From: Marthasterias glacialis | Lineage: Eukaryota; Echinodermata; Asteroidea; Forcipulatida; Asteriidae | Reading direction: 5' to 3' | Assembly: GCA_911728455.2 (NCBI GenBank) | Contig: OU452234.1 | Location: 188,501-252,500, forward strand | DNA length: 64,000 nt | Shown: piece by piece, positions 13,301 through 28,300 of the stretch | Layout: each line of letters opens with the position of its first letter | Numbering within the stretch: position 1 is the stretch's first letter | Program-made: the position numbers and the translations under genes | Notes under the pieces: model-generated | The model's input: only the letters and a program-made list of their open reading frames with translations | The model's database searches: none | Told to the model about the DNA's origin: nothing

Positions 13301-16300
13301 CTCTGATCGATACAGCCATCTCCCCCACCCCCCACAATCACTCTCTCCATTAAATTAAATTGTGGCTGGAAGGGAAAGTAGTCCGGCTCCATTTCATTTA
13401 AATGAGATTCAGTATAAATAATTGTAAAAGAATACAGGGAACCTGATATTATGATAGTAGATAGATTTTCCCGCTTACTTTGGAACCTACATGTATGTCC
13501 TTTGTTGGAATGGTTAAGCCCCACCCCCTCCCCTTTGTGCAAACAGACTACATAGTTTGGTTTCCAGGAGTAGCTCTTTAAAATCAAGAAAACCTTCCTG
13601 ATAAATGTTTAATTATTTGGAATTAGTTTCTGGTGGTATTATAATTCAATGTTTCAAACGGTTAGTTGTAACCATCTTCCGGGAAAACTGTTTTTAAAAA
13701 ACACATGCAATTTATTATTTCATCAAGAATTTGCCTTTTTTTCCCTTCTTATTTTGGAAAAGAAGTGAATTGTTGAATGCATATAGTAGCTACATTGCGG
13801 AATTGAAGAGAATCGTTGAGTCGTGTAATAGCTACATCATGGTACTGCTACCTTGATGTTAACGTTGAGGCATAAAGAGATGTTGATTGGTAACCTTGCA
13901 ATACTAATCAATGACCACCATGTCTACAGTGTACCAACTACCAAACACACCTCTATTCATTGATTGAGTGGTTATTTTGGTCCTGGTTGTTATCAACCTT
14001 TCATCATGTCCTAGTTTATAATTTCCTCTTTCCCCATACTCTTATCAATGTATATAGATACACAGCAAGAAGATGCAACCAATTTTTATGGATCATTAAA
14101 CATTAGACTTTCCATGAAGCACAAAAATGTATCATATTGCACAAACTTGTCACGTAGCTTGAACCAAATTATCAACAGGGTGAATAAATCGACATGTTAG
14201 TAAGAAACAGAAGAAACATGAATTCTAATAGAGCCATGTTGCTGAAGTGTTGACAAATTAAAACCTGTGGGTGTTTTGGCTGTGACTATAGGTCCTTATC
14301 ACTACAGTATCATGCCACAAGTCTTACCCCCACCCCCCCCCCCACCCCCCCCCACAGTCTTTCTACTCTCACCCTCACTGAAAAAAACTAGAATGAATAC
14401 TGATGAACGTTATAAAAAAAGGACCGGGCTACTTCTGCCTTCTGGCATCAGTTTGGTTACATGGAATGGAATGGAACAAAGACTAATGGCTCCAGTGTGC
14501 TTTCTTATCTATTTTGTTAGGTGATTTATTTTTAATTTAATATATTACTTCTACCTATTAAGCCTAGGAATGTTTGTAGTTTGTTCTTAGTTTCTTTAAC
14601 TAAGAACAAAGACACTGACAAAATAGGGAGACCGCCAACAGGAGGGCCGGGTAGCTCAGTTGGTAGAGCGTCGGTGCGTTAAGCCGGTGGTCACAGGTTC
14701 AAACCCTGCTCCAGTCAATTTTTCTTTGTTCACCCCAAAATGAGTTTCATTTGGTTAGAAAAGATTGATAATCTCAATCTTTTAGAGTGTGACAAATGGG
14801 TCGAACATCTCAAAATTGTATTACATGTCAATATTCAGATTAGATAGATGTAAACCAACTGTACAAATACTGATAGAATGCAGATCTTAAGATGAGATGA
14901 CATTTTCTGCATTTTAACTTGAGATCAAAAATACAAATTACTTAAGAATTATAACAGCAGAATGGCAACAACAAATGTAAATCGATAATTTTTATATCTG
15001 TTTTTGATTTTTCCTTTTTTGCCAAGTTAATCACAAAACAGTCCGAAAATGGGGAAGGACTACTTTGTGACAAGGCCATTTTTTTACTCATCTTTTTGTA
15101 GTTAAAATAGAGTAAATAAAAGCGAAAAGTTATAAGTTATCCACAAAGACCTTCTTAATTCATTTCCTTCTGCCTCAAAAGCTTAGCGGCTACCTTGATT
15201 GAATTAAGATATTCAACTCCAGCGGTATGGTCAACTCATGGCATTGACATCAATTCTTGTTCATGCTTACAATCAAATAACCTTGCTTAAACAATAAAGA
15301 AACCTAGGAAAGGCATGATCAATCAAGAAGAAAAAAAAGAACAAATTGACAGCGAGGACTTAGTGAAGAATGAAAACACCTTGGAGTTCTGAACGGTCTT
15401 GGTCATAACTGATAACACGTATCATCCCAGCTTTGCCTTGTAGTGCATTGGTTAGAATTTAAAGGACTGAATCTCGATACATCATTTCAATCCTCTATAA
15501 TATAAAGAACCATCATTATGGGATGGAATAGTATGAAAATATTGAGTGGCTTAGAGTGCAATGGGTTATACAAAGCGTTTGTTATGAAATGACTCTGATT
15601 GCAAAAATAATTTAAAAGTAGAATACAATTATTCATATAAACATCCCTTGAAATTGTGTGTTTTTTGTTTATTTTCTTGACAGAGCACTATTCACCATTT
15701 AGTAGAACCGATTTTTTGACTCCACAAAATGGCGGTCTGTATGTTTCTATGTAGAGTGTGGTTCCGCTGGTTGTATTTCCAGAGGCAAGTGTATATTTTT
15801 TGAATCACTACTCACTAATTACAACACACTGTATTGTGTTTTATTGAATGAACAAGGATTAAAAAGGATTAAGGAGCAATTCCAAACAAAATTTTAAGAG
15901 ATTTGAAGGCAATGCTCCCCCCCCCCCCCCCCCGCCAGGTACATGTGTAATAGAAATTAGATCTGATTCAGCAATGTCAATTTATACATGTAGCACTTTA
16001 ACAGCTTGTAAAACATCAGTTTCAAGACTATCAATCAATTTTCTTGATCACATCTCTCAAATCACAACCAGTCTCTTCAATTCTGAGTAGTTTGTCCTTC
16101 AGCTGCTTCACTCCCCTTCATCTTTCCCTCCTTTCTTCAGCCACTGCCATGGTGTCGAGTTCCCCACTCTGTTTTTACATCTACATGCACTTAATAAACA
16201 CTTTGTTCAATCCTTTCTTTTGTTCTTTTATTTGTTTCCGTCATTTCTCAACAACTCTTTCCTTTACAAGGAAATATCTCCAATCCGAATTATTGTGTTA

Positions 16301-19300
16301 GCTGCCTTTCACATCTATGCCTTACATTTTCTGTTTTATCTATTTAGTTTCTTTTGTGTTCATTGTGTTTTGGGGTTATGTCAATAGATATAAATTCAAT
16401 TTAAAAACTAAAAAGCATTTTCTGGTCAGGCTGTAGGTCAGATTAATGAGTTGAGATTCTATTTTTACACTGAGTGTTTTGTTCAGTCAATCTTCCACTT
16501 TGATAATTTTCAGTTTGACTTAAAAGTTCTGAAGTTACTTTTGTGCTTTTTATTGTTGTACAACACTCCCCACCTCCTTCCCCCCAAAAATGTATATAAA
16601 TAAAAAAAATAAAAAAAATTTAAAAATAAATGAAAAAATGAATAACAATTTTGTTTTCTTAAACCAGCCTTTTCTTCACCTGAATAAAAAAAAACCATAT
16701 ATATATATATATATATAAACTTAATATACCACGGAGTACATGCACAGTACATTTATGTGGTTATGTACATGTATCTTTAACATCACTTCCTAATTGCTAA
16801 AGTCTTAACTTCATTTGATTAAAAAAGATATTTAAAAAAACCAAAAGTCATCTTATGCAAGCCAAAGTTCATCACCAATGGAAGGTTTTTAACCACACCA
16901 TCGAAATAAAACGTCCCTTTAAGAATCGTGAGTGTGCTAAAAACAACTTGACAATCCTAAATCAGTAATAATTTAAACTCCCTAAAAAGTAAAATATGTT
17001 GATGATGACTTAATGAAGAAATACATAAAGAGATGAGGCACAACACCCCCCCCCAAAAAAAAAAAGCAAAGAAAAAACATAAAAATAAAATAAGGTTAGG
17101 AATAGGCACATTTTTTATGACAATTAGTTACAAACAAACAACAACATTGTAAATTGTAGGTTTGAATTTTTGTAAGATATAAAAACAGTAAAATTGTACT
17201 CCACCTATACTTTTTAAGAAAGAATTGTGTTCTGTGATGATTTAGTTAAGAAAATCTTGACGATCCAATTTGGATGGATGCTGAATAAAAGACTAATTAG
17301 ATTTCACCTCTAGCATAGTGGACTAACACAAAGTTGTTATGTCAAATCTAATAAAAAGTCACTTCCCTTGCTTTTACCTCCTTGCTTTCACTCAATGAAA
17401 TATAAAAGGAAAGTCAAATCCTCACAGTAAAATATCAATTCATCAACCAACGAGAGCAGTGACGGCAGTAGAAAAGTTTACTAATCTATTCACATTACAA
17501 ACCATAATAGATCATGACTGTAGCAATCTAATTAACTTGATTATGTACCACGACTAGATATGCACAGGACGGGCTCAATATTCAAACCAATTCGGAATCT
17601 CTTCAGAAAATGAAGGTTTGTCTGAAACAGGAATCACTGGTTGTTTGACATCAGAGAGGAGTGGGTGGGGCTTCAAAGCATTATGAAATGTATAAGCTGT
17701 ACATCAGATAACTATCCAGCCAAGTAAGTATATGTAAACACACATGGAGACAAGTTTAGACTGTAACCATGGTAACAGAACAATGTCTTTATAAGGTCTA
17801 AGGCTGAAAGTAAGATCTAACTGTTTCAATTATTCATCAAGTAACTGGTAGTCCTAAAATATCACCTCATCCTTGGTTACTTTTACTTTAAATAAACTCA
17901 TTCACTATGGCGCGCCGCTCATGTAATTCATACATCGGAGAGCCGCTCGAAATAAACAAAACATTAAACGATTCCGTCAAAGCTGTACATTATATTCCAA
18001 AGTGAAAGAGTTAACACAGGTGTCAGAAATCTGTTTTTCTTAATGGTGCACCTGTGCCTTGGTGTTAACATTTTGTATTGTAATAATTATAAATTTCAAT
18101 TTGAGTTACCTTTGGTCACTGTAATGTCAATAACCACATACATGTAACTACCTCTTAAACTCTGTTAGAAAACGAAGCCGCATTGGCACATCCCAATCAT
18201 ACTAACAATCTCCACCCTCCCTGATACCTACATGTGTTAATGCTTGGGTGATGAGAAGCAATTATAGTCAATTGTCGTACAGACACAAGATCAAGTTAAG
18301 CAAGGTCTGAATTCAATCCATTAATTTGATGCATCAAATCTCACCCACTGGTCCAACCACTGGTCCTTGAGAATGGCGCGCTAATTTGCTTAACAGTGTA
18401 ACAAATCAAGTTGGTGATTTGTAATAGAACGATTGCGCGACCCACGTCACGTGACCTATCGTGGTATTAAATGTAAACAAACACAATGTCCTCCAAAGGA
18501 AAGTGCGGTACGGTACATGATGATTATTGTTGTTTATTAGATCGAGGCTTTTCTTTCTCGAAATATGTGGAAAAACATTCCAGAGTTTGTACTAGAGACC
18601 TTCGAGCGGCTGAATAAAGCTTTTAATGACACTTCCAGCAAGTCTTGAAAATTGTACAAGTAACGTATAAATGTGCACGATGTGTAATAGTGCACGATGG
18701 AACGTTCAGGCCAGACAACTGCGATCACATACTTTTCAACACAAGAATTTCAAAGTTTTGAAGCTGAATCATCCAAAGAAATTGCTTTCCAAAACTGTGT
18801 GATTCCTTTGCCTATTTGAAATTTCACAAGGCTAGGTATAAATGCTCACTTTTCCAACGTTCTTTACCCTTTTTTACAGTGATTTAGGCCTACATTACAA
18901 ACAAAATAACAGGCGGGTCACGTGGCTACATAGTCGTCCGAAGCCGGTAGTGCATAACTCAAAATAAACCTCTTTTGTAGTAGAATACTGGTAGTTATGA
19001 AACAGTAATGTGATTAATATCAATGTCACAACATACAACTTTAATAAAATGGCTCAGTAACTGTGTTGTTATTACCAAAAGCCGACATCTGGTATGACTC
19101 TATTGGTCACAGCATGTGTTTGCACGTAGTTTGCCATCAGCTCAGATGACGTAGTACCCACAATAGGTCACATGATGACATGTAAACATTGGTCGCGCAA
19201 TGGGTCCATTACTAAGCACACATGCTTGATTAGTCGTTCTGCTTGGTCAATGTCAACTACCGTGTGATCATATCCTGACCAATCATATCATTTTCACTAT

Positions 19301-22300
19301 CATACTGATTTCTAATTGGCTAACTTACCTCTTCACACAGCCAACCAGCAAACTCAGTGCTCTCATCATGTCCAATTCGGATCTTGAAAATGTCACCAAT
19401 GTTCCCCACACTCACCTGAAAAGAGACAAAAATGCAAAATGTCAACTTAAATATGTCATCAAACAACCTCAATGTTTTTGTTTTTGTTTTTTTCGATGTT
19501 AAGTAATTCAAATCTTCTTCTAATATTTGTTATCATCAACCCTCACTGTGTCTTCAAACTGATTTGAAAAAAATCAAAATGTTAACATTAATTGCATTAA
19601 CTTCAAATCAAATCTTGGTGAACCCTCCACAGTGCTGCATGTTTTTCATCTAAGGTAGATATTTCAGATAGAGTTTGTGATGTCATGCTTCAAGAATGAA
19701 CTGATTTGATTACATACCCTGAATTCATCTTCATTACCGGATTCAAATTTACCGTCTCCACATCCTAAGATGATATCATCTGACTTTCCTTTATCCCCAT
19801 ACACTACGAGTGAGACGACTGCATCAGTTCCTGCCGCTGGATTCTCACTGGTAGCTAACCAGACACGAAACTTTCCTCCTGAGGAAAAACAACAATGACA
19901 AAGCAATTAACCCTAAACTATGTCACAGCACGGTAACTAGGGCAAAATTCTAGGGGGGGGGGCACCATTTTTCCTAGGGGGCACTTTGGGCCATTTAAAA
20001 CTGTAGTTTCTGTTTGTATTTTTCCTAAACAAGCCCCTTTTCGGTGCTCTTGTGATGTGTTGAGGTCAAACAAAATACATTCTGCATGTAAATAATAAAA
20101 AAATACTTTTAAAAACATTGAAATTACTACATAAAAAGCTCATAAAATGAGAAATTTTGCTCTGGTAATTTTTAATCTCAAAAGTCCAGATTGCAAATGG
20201 GAGGGGGGGGGGGGCACGGACATTGGTTGGGGGGCACAATCCCTGCCATAGTTACGCCACTATTATTTCAGCAAGCTCTTTTTCTTTTCTTTTTTCTTTT
20301 TTACATGAAGGGGAGGGGGTTTTAAAAATAAAATAAATAAATAAAATCAAACAAAGCATTAGCTAGCGATGCTTTTTAGCATTATGTGAATATTTCATGC
20401 AAAATGTTTAGATTTACAGCAAACCTGTATATGATTTTCTGAATTCTGCCAAACATCGTGTAATCAGCTTCAAACACATTCTTAAATAAGACAGCATTTC
20501 AATATTTTTCAATGTAGTTAAAACCTGTCTATAGCATCTTTATAAGAAAGAAGACTTTTCATTGCAAACTTTTGTTTACTTTGTCTGAAGAAACTACAGT
20601 CTATTAATGTCTAGGACCGTTTTCCCCAATAATAAGGCTTGGGTATCATACAGTTCTGTCCACGCTACTAAACAAAGCAATTCCCAGAAAACAAAACCCA
20701 GGAAATTTCTGAGGAATTTTAACTCCTTTGCAACCCAGTGTTTTTTTTTACACTTGCTGTAGTTTTCTTGGGGAAAATGAACATATATGCATTATGCTAA
20801 TCCTGGGGTTTTCTTGCTTAACCCTATTCCAAGCCAGGTTACTCCAGCACATAACCAAGGAGTTTGTCAGGGCTGGCAGTTCAAGTATAAACTGCATGTT
20901 CCTCCTGTATAACACATGTAAGAATAGCTAGGAGCCAATGACTTAATGTATAATGCATTATTGATGCCAAACAAGTCCTAATGCGAAAGTCAACCATGTG
21001 AATCTTAGTAAATAATAATGGACCCAGCCAAGCAAAACTCAACAAATGGCCCAACACTCAACCCAGACTTGAATGAATTATTAATAAGACTGTACTATAG
21101 TACATGTAAGCAATGATAGAGTGCGCTTATTATGGCCAACATGTCCTGCATGTCTTGCCATCACCATTGTATATTAATATCCTGGGCATCAATATTTCAA
21201 AAGCTAATGAAAACAAAACAAAACCTATGTATATTAGTGTTCTTACTGTAAAGAAAAAAGACATTTAACAAGACCCTTTTCTTTATTTCAAGGTTACTGG
21301 CAATGCAAACCAGGGCTATAAGAATGTAAATATTGGAAGTGAAATTTTACAAAGAAGATGGATGATTAGTAGCTGCACTGCACTGCAGTCTGTACTTAAA
21401 CAATTTTACTTTATTGTATACATCTATTCCTTTCTCTTTCCTGTTTTATTTCTTTTATGTGTGTGTGTGTGTGGGGGGGGGGTCCTATAATTCTAGTAGA
21501 AGTAGTTTGGGATCCTACAATAAATCTAGAAGCTTTTGTTTCTTGAGCATTTGATGGAAGACAAGAAAATAAACTTTAATGAGTGATAAACAAAAAACAA
21601 AACAATCAGTTTGTGTCCTAAGATGATCTTTTGAAATTTTGGACTCCCAATTCTAAAAAGAATCCAGGTAAAACATATTTGTGGGTACATTTGAAGAATA
21701 TTTATTCTTCCCGTTCCTCACTTGATTTTTTGACGATCTTCTGAGGTGGTTGATCAGTCTCATCCATTGATTTTCTGCGTAGTGACTCTCTCTGTCTAGA
21801 GGATGTCTTGAAGGGCGAGTTCTCCTTGTAGCTTCCTGGCCGGAACTTCTCCACTCCTGTCCCGACAATAAAAAGATCGTCAACGCCATTGAATATTGCT
21901 GAGATGCTTTCGACCTACGAACACAAACAAGCAACAAAAGGAAGATGTCATAAAGAGATGGTACATCAATGGATAGGAAGAGTACATTCATTCTTATCTT
22001 TCTTTTTCATATATATAATTCTTAAGCCATCAAATGACTCATCTCAAATATACCAACTGCGCTCTCCAAGTCACGTGACCTGTAGTGGGTATTAAACATA
22101 AACACGACTTCCTCCATAGGAAAGTGAGGTACGGTGAATGATGATTGTTGTTGTTTTTTATTCGATCAAGGGCTTTTCTTTTTCAAAATATGTAAAAAAT
22201 ATTCCAGAGTTTGTACCAGAGACCTTCGAGTGGCTGAATAAAGCCAGTAAGGACAGTTCAAGCAAGTCTAGGAAATTTTACAAGGAACATTATTTTCACG

Positions 22301-25300
22301 GTGTGGTAGTACTAGTTGCATGACAACACATTTGGGCCAGATGACCGCAATCACACACTTTTCAACACAAGACTTTCACAAGTTTGAAGCTGAAACCATC
22401 TGAAGATTCCTTTGTCTATTTGAAATTCCGCAAGGCTACATATAAATTCTCACTTTTCCAACGTTATTTTTTTTTTTTCACAGTGATTTACATTACAAAC
22501 AAAATCACAGACGGGTGGCTACATCATCGTTAGACATCGGTAGTGCACAACTCAAAATAAATCTCTTTGTAGAAGAATACTGCAGTTTATGGAACAGTAA
22601 TGTGATTAAAATCATTGCACAACATACAACTTTAATTAAAGGGCTTTGTAACCGTGTTATTATTCCCAAAAGCCGACTGTTGGTGTGACTCTGTCGGTTG
22701 CAGCATGTATTTGCACGTAGTTTGCCATCAGCTCAGATGACGTAGTACCCACTACAGGTCATATGATGACACGTAAACATTGGTCGTGCAATCGCTCTAT
22801 TATTCATTTTATCAAAAATGACTTTAAACTGACAGGCCCCTTTGATTTGGCCAACATATACCGAGTGTACTTTTCACAAATGCTCTAGCTTGACATTTAA
22901 AACTAATGGTCAAAAAATTTTCAAAAATGGTCAAATTTTATTTTCATAAATAACGGCCATGGTTTAAAAAAAATTAACGTTCAAATTTCCAAAGATGTCT
23001 CAAAAAATAATCAGTGAAATGTCCCACCTTTTAATACTGCTGATTATGGCTCGATATTGTCATACATTGAAATAAAAAAAGGAAATTTAAGTAGAGGATT
23101 CTTGGAGAGAAAATACTACACAATGTTTGTATATTTTGTGGAATTTAGATCCTTTAACTGTGTTTGCAGCTGTCGTTAATGTTAACATGAAGAGATGAGA
23201 TGAAACTACTCAAGGCTTAACGAGCTGGTTACCGTCATCTAGCTGCCTAATTAGTCTATTGTGTAATTAAAATATCACATGAATAAGGATGAATGCCTTC
23301 TGTTTCCTATCCGTGTGTATACCAGGGGATATCTAAATTTAAAGGGATGGTATATCAGTGGTTTTTCAGAACAGAATATTAAAACAAATGCTTTTTAGTT
23401 TTTAAATTATCTCTGTTCACATACAATGGTCCTATCCTCATCTGGCAAACTCAACATACACTGATCAAAATTACTGAAAAAAGGGAATGGTACACTGTAC
23501 AAATGTACTGGTGTACAGTCGTTTCAAATCTATAGTTTTCAAGAAACATATCATAAAAAGATGGTACATTATTGGTTATTGGAAGAGTACATTCATTCCA
23601 ATCCTCTAGTTATCAAGAAACATATCATAAAGGGATGGTACAACATTGGTTATTGGAAGAGTACATTCATTCCAATCCTCTAGTTATCAAGAAACATATC
23701 ATAAAGGGATGGTACAACATTGGTTATTGGAAGAGTACATTCATTCCAATCCTCTAGTTATCAAGAAACATATCATAAAGGGACGGTACAACAATGGTTA
23801 TTGGAAGAGTACATTCATTCCGATCCTCTAGTTATCAAGAAACATATCATAAAGGGATGGTACAACATTGGTTATTGGAAGAGTACATCTATTCCATTCC
23901 TCCAGTTATCAAGAAACATATCATAAAGGGACGGTACAACAATGGTTATTGGAAGAGTACATCCATTCCAATTCATTGTCAATTCATTTCAATCATACAA
24001 CTGTAACATGCAGTTTTTTTTCATACAGAATCATTACATCATAGGTTTTTTGAAGAATCCATTCCATCACAAATACTTTACAGATATACCCAATCATTCG
24101 TACACAATCATACAGATCCTTTACATTAAATGTAGCTCAAGGCATGACTTTAAGAAGCTTAAGACACTAACCTTACAACCTTTCTCTGTATACAATCGCT
24201 TGGCTTTAAGTTGAAAACATTCTCCAATTTCTTGAAGCAAGTTTTCAAAGAATGGAGGTTTGATTTTATCCAGGAGTATGACTCGTTTAGTAAATGGATC
24301 TCCATTCCTCATGACGACCATCTTATTGATGGCTCTACCTCCTTTAGAGAATTTATCATTTGGTGAGACTAACTTCTCTTGTTGCTGAGCGGGTTTTTTC
24401 CCACATCGTTGATCTGTCCTTATATCTCTCTCAACTGCATAATCTCCCAGTTGATCTTCTGATGCTTTCCCTCGTCCGCTGCTCATCTTGATCGATTTAC
24501 TCAATTTCACATCTTGATGTTTTCCCTTGTTTTGGTTTGTAGTTTTTCTCTTCCCTATATTAGTTTCATTCTGCCTTTTGGAATAAATAGAGGGGAGTGA
24601 AGTAGACATGTTTTCCGTGGTTGACCAAATCGTTTAATCTACTTGACATTCCTCCTCACACTAAACCAATTGTCTGCTGCAATATATACTTCTGTACCTG
24701 CTTACAGCCTGTACATGTACATGTTTGTTCTCAGGCAAATTTTACGGATTGTGATAGCTTATATACAGCACAATGGCTATTAATGCATTTGGCAGGATGC
24801 ATTAAGCCGTGGCTGTTACCATGGTGACAAAACAATAGCGTCACTATGCTATATTACAATTATTTAATCGAACATATCTAGAATGTGTGCCTGGACTGTG
24901 AGTTAACATTCATGAATAACAGTTTTTTTATAATTCTAAGTGAGTTTTTGTTTCTTAAAAGTTTCTTAAACAGCAGTGAGAGTCGTTGCTAACAAAACCT
25001 TTAAGTAACCACCAGAGTTGTAATACATTTCAAGAAGCTTCTGGGGAAGTATCCTAAGTCTTATAGATGAAGATTAATAGGCAAAGTGTCTTTACTAAAC
25101 ATCCGAAGGCAGGCATATACGCAATTCTTAATTCAGAACAAGTTGGATATTTCTCATCCCTGTATAAAGTTGGCACAGTTTTTTTGTTTGTATTTTATTA
25201 TTTTATCAATCATCCTGAAAATATCTGACTGAAATTCTGTCATCTTCAAAACATTTTAAAGGCTGATCTTATTTGTATGCCCTAAAAAGTGTAAAGATTT

Positions 25301-28300
25301 TTAACTCTTCCCACATCATTAGTAATTTCAATGATACTTTCTCATTGTTTCTTATTTCTTGTTTTCTTTTGTACTCCTCCATAAACAACATTGTACCATC
25401 CTTTAGTATTTTTGATAACTTGAGGATTGGAATGAATGAACTCTTCCAATAACCACTGATGTACTACAGTGTATCCCTTTATGATACGCTTCTTGATAAC
25501 TTGAGGATTGGAATGAATGTACTCTTCCAATAGCCACTGGTGTACCATCCCTTCATGATGCGTTTCTTATTTTTTTTTAAGTAACCCACCATCAGCAGTA
25601 ATTTCAATGATACTTTCTCATGAAATTTTTAGAGGAATACACAATTTTATTTATTCTTTTGTACTCCTCCAAAAAACAACATTGTACAATCCTTTATAAT
25701 TTTTTTATTTTTTTTTGATAACTGGAGGATTGATAACCAATGATTTACAATCCCTTTATGATATATTTCTTGAAAATTAGAGGATTTGAATGAATGTACT
25801 CTTCCAATGACCAATGATGTATCATCTCTATGCTTCTTGATTTTTTAACTAAAGGATTTCAATAACCAATGATGAACCATCCCTTTATGATGAGTTTCTT
25901 GATAACTTGAGGATTGGAATTAATTCTTCCAAAAACCGATGGTGTACCATCCCTTTATATAATATGTTTCTTGATATTTACATTGTAGATTGGGATGAAA
26001 GAACTCTTCCAACAACCAATGATGTACTGTCCCTTTATGACATTTTTCTTGATTGCACTCTTCCAATAACCAATGATGTATCATTAGTGTGCTTCTTGAT
26101 ACAGACTAGACTGGAATGAATAAACATTACATTACTCTTCACAAACAACAACAATGTACCATCTTTGTTTCTTTTAACACGAGGATTGCAATGATGGGAA
26201 GACTGTACTCTATAAAATAACAACAAATATACAAAACAAATCAATATTGTAGGTTTCCTTTTCCCAAAACAAGTGCTGTGCCATCCCTTTATATGTTTTT
26301 GGAAAACTACAGGAGTATGTCTTCCATACACTAAAGACAATTTTGTACTCTTCCTGTAAGATGTGATATTTGAAAATTTAAAATCACTTAAATCTTCAAG
26401 TTAACCTCTTTTTTTCGGCTTATTGGTTTCGTGACAAGCAGTTACTTGAGTTAACCATCCTATACCACTGAGATACAGTACATGCACTGGATAAACAGGT
26501 CTTCTGTATTCATTATCAATGAGCATAGTTTGACTTGACTACTAATTCTGAGTGGGAGGGGGGGATTAAGCATACATAATCTCTCTTAGACCAGACTGTG
26601 TTTACACATCACCAAGGCCAAGGACGACAACAGGCTATGGTTTGACACCATTGCTATTCACAAGGTGATACAAATGTCTGGACTTATCAACTTAACTGCG
26701 TCCATTTTTAACATGCAGCTGTAGGTTTTTTTGACTGAGTATTTTTTCCCCAACAATTTGTTTTGTTTGTTTAGTTGGAGGTGTTATTTGTTGTGTGCCA
26801 TGACTACATGGTTTTGAGGGAATAACAGTCAGCAACAAGCAACCCCCCCCCCCCACGTCACCAAGGCAATAGTAGCAATTGCTTCAATGCCCCTATAGTC
26901 ATTGCCGTGGTCCCCCTTCAAATGTTCCAATAACATTTTCCTCGTAAAAGGTGCCCTAAACTATGAAGGAAAAATCACCTGCCCTTACAAGAACGGTGTA
27001 TAAGGCATGAAATAGACTCTCGAGATAAATTATAAATCTGCTATTTTCAACTCCTCTTAGGGTCTATGTGGAATAAGCAACCAACCTTGAAGAAACTGAG
27101 CAAAGTGACATCGTGTCTTAGTGGAAAAGTAAAAAAAAAAAGAAAAGAAACAAAAACGTTTTGTTTAAGGAAATTCTTTTTAACTCATAGAAGCTTGTGA
27201 AATTCTAGATGTTAAATTTATCCAAAAAAAACCTACAAAAAGTATTTATTTGACAATAACATACAACTCAGTAACTGTTCTTAGTGCAGTATCTCCTTTT
27301 TCTGTACTAGAGTTTGTTTTTAAAACTTTCAGTCTAAGCGAAAGTAGTAGTAGTAGTCCCGGCCGATTTCCAAGCTCCCCAGGTAAGTACTAAATAAGCA
27401 GGACAGTTCTTTCCAGAACTAAGTTGTCCCCCCTGAATTCCGAAATCTACTCCACGGTAGTAGAATACTAACAGAACAGGTTCTCACAAGAACAATCTAC
27501 TGTACTTTCCCCGAGTCCTATGAAAAAAAATTCACAGGTATTTTCCTTGGGTGGGATTCGAACCCACGACCCCCGCCATTCTAGATTAGATGTCTCACCA
27601 AATAGACTACTGAGACTGTCCGGTAGCTAGAGGCTGTTCAAAAAATCCCACCCGAGGAAAATGCCTGTGAATTGACATCTTTCTGACATTGATGCAAAAA
27701 TTACCATCTTTCTATCAATCTACTGCATATATAGCAAAGTAGATATAACCACATGGTGTTACCGCAAACCAAATATACATCAAAACTTACCTGTTATCAA
27801 ACACAATTGTTAAACTCTCAAAAACTGGTTATGTTAAACAGTTTTGAATATCTTTTAGACTGACATCCAAAATGGGTCCACTTTGACCACCAGTCAACTT
27901 ATTCTAAACAATTTCTTAAGTCAAAGCAAGACATGCAACCATTGTTATGTTCTTGCCTCAAAATCGTTCATGCTGGTATGCATACATGTTGAATCTTCAC
28001 AGAATCCTTTTGAATGTATCTCTTGACAAAAATAATTTTAAAAAAACTTCTGTAAAATGTGAGAACTGGTTTTGATTCAGTTCTGTACAGTTTTAAACTA
28101 AAAGACATTTTCAATTGTAGTTTTTCAACTCAAAAGAACTAGATAACATAACAGTTGAATAGTTTCTATACAGTTATTTTCACTTTCTTTCTTGAAAACT
28201 AAAGGATTGCAAAGGGAGGGCTCTTTGATAGTGTTTTTTTTTTTTTAATTGATTCTTCCTGATGATTCTCTTACCTTTTGACCATCTGAAGTATAAAGCT

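Larger units (their letters stand above)
11559..19328. other. Intron 4 (7.8 kb): repeats, no further exon seen
   Basis: This lies between two halves of PLAT1. It contains C- and G-homopolymers (around 12,850, 14,330 and 15,917), a tRNA-like SINE at 14,641, a DNA transposon copy at 18,421, and a unit related to 5,625-5,790. The 132-codon minus-strand frame at 13,189-13,587 has no recognisable domain. I see no additional splice-compatible coding exon. Confidence 0.5.

Noticed and set aside
13189..13587. A 132-codon minus-strand frame in intron 4
   Set aside because: No domain and no in-phase splice sites joining it to PLAT1; probably repeat sequence.
14641..14713. A functional tRNA gene
   Set aside because: The acceptor stem is imperfect, the base before the anticodon is unusual, and the sequence continues as a SINE body.
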